Below, one piece after another: positions 1 through 5,040 of a stretch of DNA of 5,040 bases (position 1 is its first letter; each line of letters starts with the position of its first letter). The DNA is taken from NCBI GenBank assembly GCA_030691665.1, contig JAUYDU010000230.1, positions 1 to 5,040 on the forward strand, in the 5' to 3' direction. The notes under the pieces were generated by a model that saw only the letters and a list, made by a program, of their open reading frames with translations, did no database searches and had not been told where the DNA came from. The translations under genes and the position numbers were made by a program. Origin of the DNA: Chloroflexota bacterium. GTDB taxonomy: Bacteria > Chloroflexota > Dehalococcoidia > SM23-28-2.

Positions 1-585
1 CTCCAGCACCTCCGTTAGGGCGAGGTCGTAGCCGGACGCGGCCCTGGGGCCGGTGTTCATGGAGGCGCAGAAGCAGGCGCCGCCGGCCTGACCGCAGTTC
101 ACAGCGACGATGAAGGCGTTCTCGCGCCGCGCCTGATAGCCTGGGTCAATGTACGGGCCGCCTGTGAAGACCCGGTCCTGAATGGCGATGGCGTGCAGTT
201 CGCAGGCGCGGACTCCCACGAAGGCGTACTTAGCCGACTCCTTCTTCTGTGCGGCGACCTGGAAACCCTTGCTGTTGCGGCTCGCTCGCCACAACTGGAC
301 CGAAGGCGGGTGCAGGAAGCGTTTCCACGAGTGGGGACCCACGTTGTAGCCAAACAGTGCGCCGTCGCTGCGCTTCTTGAGGCGATAGGTGCCGCCGTCC
401 TGGTCGTCCGTCCAGCCAACGGGAAGGTTTGTGGGGGAAGACAGCTCTTCATAGACGATGGCGCCCTCGCGCACAGTCGGCCCGATGACCTGGTAGCCTC
501 GTTTGACCAGGGAATCGAAGATATACTGGAGGTGTTGTGGCTCCAGCACGGCCATGTCGCCGGGGCGCAGCCGTTTCCCTGTCAT
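1..585 (-). CDS. 4Fe-4S dicluster protein, sulfite reductase subunit A / sulfhydrogenase beta-like (partial, C-terminus beyond the edge)
   Basis: This open frame starts at ATG 585 and runs off the left edge after 195 codons with no stop. The start is preceded by AAGGAAGG (590-597) at suitable spacing. The protein reads as the N-terminal part of the family containing anaerobic sulfite reductase subunit A (AsrA) and the beta subunit of group 3b NiFe sulfhydrogenase. Visible landmarks are GVRACELHAIAIQDRVF (residues 124-140), an FIVAVNCGQAGGACFCASM block (158-176) with Cys164, Cys171 and Cys173, and TGPRAASGYDLALTE (178-192). In this family such proteins carry electrons between an FAD/NAD(P)H-binding partner and a catalytic subunit in the cytoplasm. 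Members are usually about 340-370 residues and carry the two CxxCxxC-type cluster motifs in the missing C-terminal half, so the dicluster domain itself is not seen here. Whether it serves sulfite reduction, hydrogenase or another oxidoreductase cannot be decided without the genes to the left. Confidence 0.85.
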   Translation of the reverse strand, partial: MTGKRLRPGDMAVLEPQHLQYIFDSLVKRGYQVIGPTVREGAIVYEELSSPTNLPVGWTDDQDGGTYRLKKRSDGALFGYNVGPHSWKRFLHPPSVQLWRASRNSKGFQVAAQKKESAKYAFVGVRACELHAIAIQDRVFTGGPYIDPGYQARRENAFIVAVNCGQAGGACFCASMNTGPRAASGYDLALTEVLE

Positions 586-607
586 TCGGCCTTCCTTGTC
601 AATGCCG

Positions 608-613
608 ATTATA
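608..613 (-). promoter_or_regulatory. Perfect -10 box (TATAAT) for the iron-sulfur gene
   Basis: On the minus strand the sequence reads TATAAT, a perfect sigma70-type -10 hexamer, 22 bp upstream of the ATG at 585. Initiation about 7 bases downstream (near 601) would give a very short leader of about 15 nt, largely filled by the AAGGAAGG ribosome-binding site. No good -35 hexamer lies 16-18 bp upstream; a TTGACA occurs farther away, 38 bp before the -10. This suggests the iron-sulfur gene is transcribed separately from the operon upstream of it. Confidence 0.5.
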
Positions 614-776
614 GGCCATGACTACCAACAAGGCCAGTCCCAACTTCCTACTGTCAAAGGCCAACCCTTATGGGTGCCAAGCCTATTGTGCTGTCTTCGA
701 ACGGTGTCGTCACTCGGCCACGATGGCCCGGCACACACGCGGGTGCATCCCGAGGATGACAACCCTGGCCTGCGTA

Positions 777-786
777 TGACGCGTCA
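777..786. repeat. 10-bp perfect palindrome TGACGCGTCA
   Basis: TGACGCGTCA is a perfect palindrome centred on ACGCGT. The same ACGCGT core lies at the centre of the much larger inverted repeat about 69 bp to the right. It could be a small operator half-pair, but in GC-rich DNA a 10-bp palindrome can occur by chance. Confidence 0.4.
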
Positions 787-832
787 GCGCCCATAGGGAG
801 CTGTTGATGTCTCTCTGCTGACCCTCCACCAC

Positions 833-868
833 CCGCTTCACGACACAACGCGTTGTGTCCTGAAGCGG
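833..868. repeat. 36-bp inverted repeat with 18-bp perfect palindromic core
   Basis: The core GACACAACGCGTTGTGTC (842-859) is a perfect palindrome with no spacer. After one C/C mismatch (841 and 860) the symmetry resumes for eight more pairs: CCGCTTCA (833-840) against TGAAGCGG (861-868). In total 17 of 18 pairs match. As RNA it would form a very stable hairpin with only a tetraloop-sized tip. No U-tract follows on either strand, so it is not a standard Rho-independent terminator. It lies 133 bp downstream of the FAH stop and about 250 bp upstream of the iron-sulfur start. It may be a dimeric-protein binding site, a cruciform-forming element, a 3'-end-stabilising hairpin or a repeat family member. 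Confidence 0.85.
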
Positions 869-1001
869 CTCCTTATGTGGCGCTCCGTCCAACCTGGGCG
901 GCTCCACCAAGCGGCGTCACGTGCAACCACTCCGCATCGCCGCAAAGACATGCCTTCTCGCTGCCGCCGCGTTTCATCCGAGGGACGTTGCGAAGCCTGG
1001 G

Positions 1002-1958
1002 TCAGACCTCCGTGGCTATTGTGTTCCTGAGCACGCCTATGTTCTCAATCTCTGCCTCCACCACGTCGCCGGTCCGGAGCCACAGAGGAGGCGTCCGTTT
1101 CCATCCGACCCCACCAGGCGTGCCAGTGCTGATAACGTCGCCCGGCTCCAGCGTCAGGATCTCTGACAGGTACGCCACCACCTGAGGCACCTTGAATACG
1201 AAGTTCCGCGTGTTGGAGTCCTGCCTAACCTGCCCGTTGACCCTGAGCTGCAAGTTCAGGTTGTCGACATCGCCAATCTGGTCCTTGAGAGTCAAGCATG
1301 GTCCAAGAGGGGCGAAGCTGTCAAACCCTTTCATGGGCAAGAACTCGGGTGGGAAGAATTCTCGGGCCGAGATATCGTTCATGATGGTGTAACCTGTCAC
1401 CAGGTCATAGGCGTCCTTCTCTGGGACGTGTCTCCCCTTCTTTCCTATCACGATGGCTAGCTCCAGTTCGTAGTCCACATGTTGGTTGACCTTGGCCATC
1501 TTGGGGATGTACACGGTGTCCTCTGGCCCTGCGATGGCCGTCCAGGGCTTGACGAAGAAGAAGGGTGAGTCCGGCACCGGCACGCCCGTCTCCTTGCAGT
1601 GGTCCACGTAGTTCAAACCCATGCAGATGATCTTGGGCGGGTGGGACACTGGCGGTCGGAGCCTGACCTCACCCGCATCGTACAAGACACGATGGCCTCG
1701 CCCGTCGGTCGCGTTTGTCCGCATGCGGGAGGCCAGCGCGTACGCGAGAGCCTGCCGCATAGCCCGCAGCGCCCCATCGCCGAGCGCCAGGAATCCCACC
1801 ATGTCGCCGGGGAGGAGCGCGTCGGCTGACGCCCCGGCGCGGCGCTCCCCCCTTGACTTCAGATAGAGCGCATACGCCGCGTTCAGGTCCACCACCTTGC
1901 CGCCTACAAGGGCCCCCAGCCGATCACCCCGAGCGCTGCTGAACGTAACGAGCTTCAT
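1002..1958 (-). CDS. Fumarylacetoacetate hydrolase (FAH) family protein
   Basis: A 318-residue cytoplasmic enzyme of the FAH family. The family covers fumarylpyruvate and acylpyruvate hydrolases, 2,4-diketo-3-deoxy-sugar-acid hydrolases, oxaloacetate decarboxylases and hydroxymuconate isomerases, all metal-dependent enzymes acting on keto or diketo acids. An N-terminal domain (about 1-105) precedes the catalytic fold. GLNYVDH (114-120) carries the catalytic-type His120. DYELELAIVIGK (162-173) supplies Glu164 and Glu166, and NDISARE (194-200) supplies Asp195, the usual Mg/Mn/Ca ligands. Lys210 in MKGFDSFAPLGP matches the conserved lysine, and GDVISTGTPGGVG (273-285) is the family C-terminal signature. 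All key residues are present, so the enzyme should be active. The ATG at 1958 has AAGGGGAG five bases upstream and begins one base after the stop of the preceding epimerase gene, so it is the last gene of the operon and probably translationally coupled. The exact substrate cannot be assigned. Confidence 0.93.
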   Translation of the reverse strand: MKLVTFSSARGDRLGALVGGKVVDLNAAYALYLKSRGERRAGASADALLPGDMVGFLALGDGALRAMRQALAYALASRMRTNATDGRGHRVLYDAGEVRLRPPVSHPPKIICMGLNYVDHCKETGVPVPDSPFFFVKPWTAIAGPEDTVYIPKMAKVNQHVDYELELAIVIGKKGRHVPEKDAYDLVTGYTIMNDISAREFFPPEFLPMKGFDSFAPLGPCLTLKDQIGDVDNLNLQLRVNGQVRQDSNTRNFVFKVPQVVAYLSEILTLEPGDVISTGTPGGVGWKRTPPLWLRTGDVVEAEIENIGVLRNTIATEV

Positions 1959-1959
1959 G

Positions 1960-2958
1960 TCAGCTCCCCTTTCTGCCCCTGAGGGTGGGTATGTCTATGG
2001 GGATGGCGTTGAAGTCGGCGGGTCTGGCGTGCTCCCTGGCTCGCACGATGTCTATCCACTCCACGATGCCCTGCTCCAGGGAGTAGGTTATCCTGTGACC
2101 CAACTCTTTGATGGCCCTGGTGGAGTCGAAAGGCCCACCGGTGCCGTAGAGCGGGTCTGGTCCCCTGCCGATGTTGAAGGCGGCGTTGGGGATAAACCTC
2201 TTCACAACCTCCGCCATCTCGAAGAGGTTGCATAACTCGCCGGAGCCCAGGTTGAATATCTGGTGCTCGTGGGCCTCCACGAAGGCCGCGTTGGACACGG
2301 TGTTGGCCATGTCCCTCATATAGACCCACTCCTGCTTTGTGTCGCCGCCTACGGAGATGGCCACGGGCCGGCCCATGGCCGGGTTCTCCACCATGTCGGT
2401 CATGGGCACCTGCCACCCTCTGCCCACCTTTGTGGGGCCGTAGATGCTGGGGAACCGTACCACGATGAAGTCCAGGCCGTAGTTCACGGAGTAGTTCATC
2501 CCCAGCCACTCGCAAAGGCGCTTGGTGGCCCCGTACACAGTGGTCGGATTGGGCGGATAGTCCTCGTCCACCACCCTGCCGGGCGGCGTCACCCCGTACA
2601 CGGACTGGGTGCTGGTATAGACCACGCGCCGCACGTCCATGACCTTGGCCGCCTCCAGGATGTTGGCGGTGCCCTCGCAGGTGACCTTGACCGCCATGGG
2701 CGGCCTCTGCTGGGACTCGAAGCCCAGGTAGGAGGCCGTGTGGATGATGCGGTCCACCTTGTGCGCCTTGATTGTGGCCAGGATGTTGCCCAGGTCCAGG
2801 ATGTCACCTTTGACTATCTGTACCTTGCCCAGGAGGTCGTCTATGGCGTCAGGTCGGACGTAGAGGTCGTAGATGACCACCTGCTCGCCCCTGCGGACCA
2901 GCTCCCTGCACACCCATGAACCGACGAAGCCTGACCCGCCTGTGACCATGACGGTCAT
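1960..2958 (-). CDS. NAD-dependent epimerase/dehydratase (extended SDR)
   Basis: A 332-residue extended short-chain dehydrogenase/reductase of the GalE/RmlB-like type, expected to be cytoplasmic and NAD(P)-using. The N-terminal Rossmann motif is TGGSGFVGS (6-14; Gly7, Gly10, Gly13). Asp31 ends the second strand, which favours NAD(H), and GDILD (51-55) is the adenine-contacting motif. The catalytic triad is visible: Thr117 in YTSTQSVYG (114-122), and Tyr142 and Lys146 in VYGATK. RFPSIYGP (168-175) is the usual segment leading into the substrate domain. Length is normal for the family. ATG 2958 is chosen because GGGAGG lies six bases upstream and it overlaps the upstream gene's stop as ATGA; ATG at residue 4 is a weaker alternative. 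Family members act on nucleotide sugars or oxidise free sugars and uronates. No sugar-nucleotide or cell-wall genes are next to it, and its neighbours are catabolic-type enzymes, so a role in sugar-acid or hydroxy-acid breakdown is inferred. Confidence 0.93.
   Translation of the reverse strand: MTVMVTGGSGFVGSWVCRELVRRGEQVVIYDLYVRPDAIDDLLGKVQIVKGDILDLGNILATIKAHKVDRIIHTASYLGFESQQRPPMAVKVTCEGTANILEAAKVMDVRRVVYTSTQSVYGVTPPGRVVDEDYPPNPTTVYGATKRLCEWLGMNYSVNYGLDFIVVRFPSIYGPTKVGRGWQVPMTDMVENPAMGRPVAISVGGDTKQEWVYMRDMANTVSNAAFVEAHEHQIFNLGSGELCNLFEMAEVVKRFIPNAAFNIGRGPDPLYGTGGPFDSTRAIKELGHRITYSLEQGIVEWIDIVRAREHARPADFNAIPIDIPTLRGRKGS
1964..1971 (-). promoter_or_regulatory. Ribosome-binding site of the FAH-family gene
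   Basis: AAGGGGAG on the minus strand, five bases before ATG 1958. It lies inside the last codons of the upstream epimerase gene, which fixes the start and supports coupled translation. Confidence 0.7.
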
Positions 2959-3992
2959 CGCGCACCTCCCTTGGGCAGCTTGAACCTCTCGGCAAGCTGC
3001 ATGAGCTTACCCCAAGTGGTCTCGTCCACGTCGAAGCCCTCCTTGAGCCTCCGCTCCTCCTCCCGGAACTCGGGCTCGCCCGCCAGCAGTATCTCCATGC
3101 CCTCCTGGGGAGGCGACGACTTTAGTTCCTCCACCAGCCGCCTCACGTGGCCGAAGAACTGCTCTCTTGGCACGAAGCAGTCTGGCTTGATGGCGATGGC
3201 GAGGACTCCACAGGCGAAGGCCCCGTAGCCGCCTCCCATCCCGGTCCCGCAGCCAACTCCGGTGAGCGCCCCGCCCAGGAGGTCCACGGCCACGCACAGG
3301 CCGTAGCCTTTGTATCCTCCAAATGGTAGGAGACTCCCGCCTGCAAAGAGGTCGTTGGGGTCGGTGGAGGGCCGCCCCTGCGGGTCCACAATCCAGCCCT
3401 CGGGGAGCCTTTCGCCACGCAGCTTCCGCACCATCACCTTGCCGGCGGCCGAGGCGCTGGTGGCCATGTCCAGCACGAAGGGCCTGTCGCCTTCCACCGG
3501 CACGGCTATCCCCAGCGGGTTGGGGCCGAGGATGCGCTTCGTGCCGCCGTAGGGCGCCACCAGGGACGAGGTCTTGACGACCATCATCCCTATCATGCCG
3601 CGCTCCGCAGCGGCCATGACGTAATCAGCGAGGCGGCCCACGTGGTTGCAGTTGACGACGCCCACCATGCCGATGTCGTGCTCCTGGGCCTTCTGGCCTG
3701 CCAACTCCATGGCCCGCATGGCGGCCACCTGGCCGAAGTTCCAGCCGCCGTCCACCAGCGCCGTGGCCGCCGACTCCCTCATAGTCCTGACCTGCGCGCC
3801 TGGTTTCAGCTTGCCCCCATCAATGTCCACCATGTACTCCGGTATGCGCACAATCCCATGGGAGTCCACGCCCATGAGGTTGGCGCGCACCAGTAGGTCG
3901 GCCACCAGCTTGGCCTCCCCCTCTGGCGCTCCAGACGCTTTGAGGATTCCGACACAGAGGGCCCTGGCCTGTGCCGCTGTCATTCTCGCCAT
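2955..3992 (-). CDS. Malate/L-lactate dehydrogenase family (PF02615) oxidoreductase
   Basis: A 345-residue NAD(P)-dependent 2-hydroxyacid dehydrogenase of the family that includes malate/L-lactate, ureidoglycolate, 2,3-diketogulonate and sulfolactate dehydrogenases. These have a fold distinct from classical lactate and malate dehydrogenases. Visible motifs are DSHGIVRIPEYM (43-54; catalytic-type His45 and substrate-binding Arg49), NCNHVGR (114-120; His117), APYGG (146-150), GPNPLGIAVP (156-165), DMATSASAAGKV (175-186) and GGYKGYGL (225-232). All family hallmarks are intact. The frame is open back to a GTG at 4037, but that GTG has no ribosome-binding site. The ATG at 3992 has AAAGGAG 11 bases upstream and gives the normal family N-terminus, so it is preferred. 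ATG 3983 is a less likely alternative. It is the first gene of the three-gene operon, 55 bases downstream of the predicted transcription start. Its stop overlaps the epimerase start by four bases. It likely interconverts a 2-hydroxyacid and 2-ketoacid; the substrate is unknown. Confidence 0.93.
   Translation of the reverse strand: MARMTAAQARALCVGILKASGAPEGEAKLVADLLVRANLMGVDSHGIVRIPEYMVDIDGGKLKPGAQVRTMRESAATALVDGGWNFGQVAAMRAMELAGQKAQEHDIGMVGVVNCNHVGRLADYVMAAAERGMIGMMVVKTSSLVAPYGGTKRILGPNPLGIAVPVEGDRPFVLDMATSASAAGKVMVRKLRGERLPEGWIVDPQGRPSTDPNDLFAGGSLLPFGGYKGYGLCVAVDLLGGALTGVGCGTGMGGGYGAFACGVLAIAIKPDCFVPREQFFGHVRRLVEELKSSPPQEGMEILLAGEPEFREEERRLKEGFDVDETTWGKLMQLAERFKLPKGGAR
2965..2970 (-). promoter_or_regulatory. 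Ribosome-binding site of the epimerase gene
   Basis: GGGAGG on the minus strand, six bases before ATG 2958 and inside the 3' end of the dehydrogenase gene. It supports the ATGA-overlap start over the internal ATG three codons later. Confidence 0.7.
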
Positions 3993-4003
3993 AGCCTTGC
4001 TCG

Positions 4004-4010
4004 CTCCTTT
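4004..4010 (-). promoter_or_regulatory. Ribosome-binding site deciding the dehydrogenase start
   Basis: AAAGGAG on the minus strand, 11 bases before ATG 3992. It argues against the longer GTG start at 4037, which lacks any such element and lies upstream of this site. Confidence 0.6.
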
Positions 4011-4053
4011 CTGGGGTATCCGATGTGAAAGACGCACGGTTTGCGGTGGTCAC

Positions 4054-4082
4054 ATGGTACTGGTCGCGACGGACGGGGTCAA
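4054..4082 (-). promoter_or_regulatory. Predicted sigma70-type promoter of the dehydrogenase-epimerase-FAH operon
   Basis: On the minus strand TTGACC (4077-4082) and TACCAT (4054-4059) are separated by exactly 17 bp. They match the consensus hexamers at five of six and four of six positions. Transcription would begin near 4047, giving a leader of about 55 nt before ATG 3992. It is the best promoter-like pair in the 223-bp divergent spacer and faces the operon. The interrupted dyad at 4085-4129 abuts its -35 side. Confidence 0.55.
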
Positions 4083-4084
4083 CA

Positions 4085-4129
4085 CCGTCGCATGCCACGA
4101 TGAGTGGCTCGGCAGGTGGCATGACACGG
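4085..4129. repeat. Interrupted inverted repeat next to the operon promoter (candidate operator)
   Basis: CCGTCGCATGCCAC (4085-4098) is repeated in inverted form as GTGGCATGACACGG (4116-4129). Twelve of 14 positions pair, including an uninterrupted eight (CATGCCAC/GTGGCATG). The arms are separated by 17 bp, putting their centres 31 bp apart, about three helical turns on one DNA face. The dyad centre (about 4107) is near -60 relative to the predicted operon start, and its edge is 2 bp from the -35. That is the usual place for an activator such as a LysR-type protein, but no regulator is encoded in the window. It could also influence the rightward transporter gene. Confidence 0.5.
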
Positions 4130-4200
4130 ACGCCCGGGGCTACCTCTCCCAGGCCTCTGGCAAAGTGGGGCGAGCCCTGAGTCGCCCGTTTGGCCAGACG

Positions 4201-4209
4201 TGCTAAACT
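4201..4209 (+). promoter_or_regulatory. Extended -10 promoter element for the transporter gene
   Basis: TGCTAAACT contains a TGn extension followed by TAAACT, which matches the -10 consensus at four of six positions. Initiation six to seven bases downstream would fall at about 4216, on the GTG start codon itself. No clear -35 hexamer lies 16-18 bp upstream, as is tolerated by extended -10 promoters. Confidence 0.35.
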
Positions 4210-4215
4210 GGCGCC

Positions 4216-5040
4216 GTGCCGAGCAGAGCAGGAGTCCCGCAACGGCAGTTCGTCAGCCTCTTCGGGCGCGCCCGAGGCGTTTTCTATGGGTGGTGGCTGC
4301 TGGGTGTGGCGGCGTCTCTACTGACCCTGATGTCGCTGACTGTTTTCCAAGGTCTCGGGACTTTCCTGGTGGCCCTGCAAAACCAGTTCGGCTGGAGCCG
4401 CACTGCTCTTTCTGGCGCCTTCTCACTAGCCCGCGCCGAGGGCGCCATACTCGGTCCTATCGAAGGGTTCCTGGTGGACAAGGTTGGGACCCGACGGATG
4501 GTGCTCATAGGCTACACCATTCTGGGGTTAGGCTTTCTTCTGTTCTCCTTCGTCCAGGAGCTGTGGCAGTTCTACGGGGTCTTCTTGGTCATTACCCTGG
4601 GGTCTGGCCTGGGCGGCTGGCTAGCGATGATCTCGATGGTGAACAACTGGTTCAGCCGCCGCCGGGCCTTTGCTATGGCGGTCGCTATGTCCGGCATCCA
4701 CCTCGGGGGAATGTTGGTGCCTCTTGTGGCCTTTGGCATCGAGTCCCACGGCTTCCGTGTCACCACCTTCGGCATCGGCGTGTTCATCCTGGCGGTGGTG
4801 TTGCCACTCTCCAGGCTCATACGCAACCGGCCAGAAGAGTACGGCCTGAGACCTGATGGCGACTCCGCTGCTCCGGGGTCAGAGCAGGGACCAACGACCG
4901 CGGACTCGGCTGTGACCGCCAGCGAGCCCGCCTTCACCGTCCGACAGGCGCTGAGGACCCAGGCCTTTTGGGTGCTAACCGTGGCCCAACTCTCCTCCAG
5001 CGTTTCCATAGTCACGCTGGCGCTGCACCTGGTGCCAAAG
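4216..5040 (+). CDS. MFS transporter (partial, C-terminus beyond the edge)
   Basis: An open frame from GTG 4216 runs off the right edge after 275 codons. It encodes the first half of a major facilitator superfamily carrier in the cytoplasmic membrane. A polar N-terminus ends at FYGWWLL (23-29), where helix 1 begins. Helices follow at about 26-46, 64-86, 96-113, 118-141, 152-175 and 183-202. The loop between helices 2 and 3 carries a motif-A-like DKVGTRR (88-94), and NNWFSRRRAFAMAVAMSGIHLGG (positions 143-165) spans the helix 4-5 loop and start of helix 5. RPEEYGLRPDG (205-215) and a long polar linker to about residue 240 form the usual central loop. AFWVLTVAQ (250-258) opens helix 7. The style matches monocarboxylate/oxalate-formate-type (OFA-like) carriers of about 400-440 residues. 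An in-frame TAA at 4204 means GTG 4216 is the earliest start; it has no ribosome-binding site. Its divergent position suggests it imports the operon's substrate, but specificity is not readable. Confidence 0.88.
   Translation, partial: MPSRAGVPQRQFVSLFGRARGVFYGWWLLGVAASLLTLMSLTVFQGLGTFLVALQNQFGWSRTALSGAFSLARAEGAILGPIEGFLVDKVGTRRMVLIGYTILGLGFLLFSFVQELWQFYGVFLVITLGSGLGGWLAMISMVNNWFSRRRAFAMAVAMSGIHLGGMLVPLVAFGIESHGFRVTTFGIGVFILAVVLPLSRLIRNRPEEYGLRPDGDSAAPGSEQGPTTADSAVTASEPAFTVRQALRTQAFWVLTVAQLSSSVSIVTLALHLVPK

Larger units (their letters stand above)
586..1001. other. 416-bp intergenic region without a convincing gene
   Basis: This spacer separates the stop of the FAH-family gene from the start of the iron-sulfur gene, both on the minus strand. 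It holds the TATAAT box near its left end, a short TGACGCGTCA palindrome (777-786) and a large inverted repeat (833-868). The longest plausible minus-strand reading frame (907 down to 710, GTG start, about 65 codons) ends in VILGMHPRVCRAIVAE. It has rather coding-like codon use, but no ribosome-binding site and no recognised family, so it is not called as a gene. No hairpin followed by a T-run, as expected for an intrinsic terminator, was found just after the FAH stop. Confidence 0.6.

Noticed and set aside
193..621. Plus-strand 142-residue open frame
   Set aside because: It is antisense to the iron-sulfur gene, whose minus-strand translation has clear family motifs (GVRACELHAIA, CFCASM); this frame gives no recognisable protein.
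833..868. Inverted repeat as an intrinsic terminator for the FAH operon
   Set aside because: The hairpin is strong but no T-run follows on either strand and it lies 133 bp past the stop codon, so only its symmetry is claimed.
1955..2515. Minus-strand 186-residue open frame
   Set aside because: Out-of-frame shadow inside the epimerase gene; arginine- and histidine-rich low-information sequence.
2263..2919. Plus-strand 218-residue open frame
   Set aside because: It lies antisense to the epimerase gene and is rich in His, Gly and Val as expected of a GC-rich antisense shadow; the minus-strand SDR has complete motifs.
3993..4037. Longer dehydrogenase start at GTG 4037 (15 extra residues)
   Set aside because: No ribosome-binding site precedes it, the extra residues are not family-like, and a good AAAGGAG site lies downstream serving ATG 3992.
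3646..4206. Plus-strand 186-residue open frame reaching into the divergent spacer
   Set aside because: Most of it is antisense to the PF02615 dehydrogenase; no ribosome-binding site or family features.
3820..4242. Minus-strand 140-residue open frame upstream of the dehydrogenase
   Set aside because: It crosses the predicted divergent promoters, overlaps the dehydrogenase in another frame and has no recognisable domain.
4200..4856. Plus-strand 218-residue open frame overlapping the transporter
   Set aside because: It is frame-shifted relative to the true MFS frame starting at 4216, which shows membrane helices and MFS signatures; this frame is Arg/Gly/His-rich and non-membrane.
4572..5015. 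Minus-strand 147-residue open frame
   Set aside because: Antisense shadow of the MFS transporter.

Overview
The window is a GC-rich bacterial stretch with dense coding, purine-rich ribosome-binding sites and sigma70-like promoter elements. It holds five protein genes: three complete, one cut by each window edge. The mix of genes (a PF02615-type dehydrogenase, an extended SDR epimerase/dehydratase, an FAH-family hydrolase, an MFS carrier of the monocarboxylate/OFA type and a sulfite reductase A-like iron-sulfur protein) resembles accessory catabolic regions in Chloroflexota (Dehalococcoidia/SAR202-type) genomes. That placement is an inference from gene style. A proteobacterial or other GC-rich host cannot be excluded from this window alone. 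No rRNA, tRNA, CRISPR array, transposase or integrase was seen.

Layout, left to right. (1) 1-585, minus strand: the N-terminal 195 residues of an AsrA/HydB-like 4Fe-4S dicluster protein, with its own TATAAT box at 608-613. (2) 586-1001: a 416-bp spacer without a convincing gene. It contains a near-perfect 36-bp inverted repeat (833-868) with an 18-bp perfect palindrome at its core. (3) 1002-3992, minus strand: a compact three-gene operon transcribed right to left: PF02615 malate/lactate-type dehydrogenase, then NAD-dependent epimerase/dehydratase, then FAH-family hydrolase. The junctions are a 4-base ATGA overlap and a 1-base gap, so translational coupling is likely. (4) 3993-4215: a divergent regulatory spacer. 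It contains a good TTGACC-17-TACCAT promoter for the operon, a 14-base-arm interrupted dyad directly upstream of the -35, and an extended -10 (TGCTAAACT) facing right. (5) 4216-5040, plus strand: the N-terminal 275 residues of an MFS transporter, running off the right edge.

How the parts may work together (inference): the divergent carrier could import an organic acid. The PF02615 enzyme and the SDR could oxidise or isomerise a hydroxy acid, and the FAH enzyme could cleave a C-C bond in, or decarboxylate, the resulting keto or diketo acid. The substrate cannot be read from sequence. The shared intergenic dyad is the best candidate operator for such a pathway, but no regulator gene lies inside the window. 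The iron-sulfur gene has its own promoter and is probably a separate transcription unit belonging to genes beyond the left edge.
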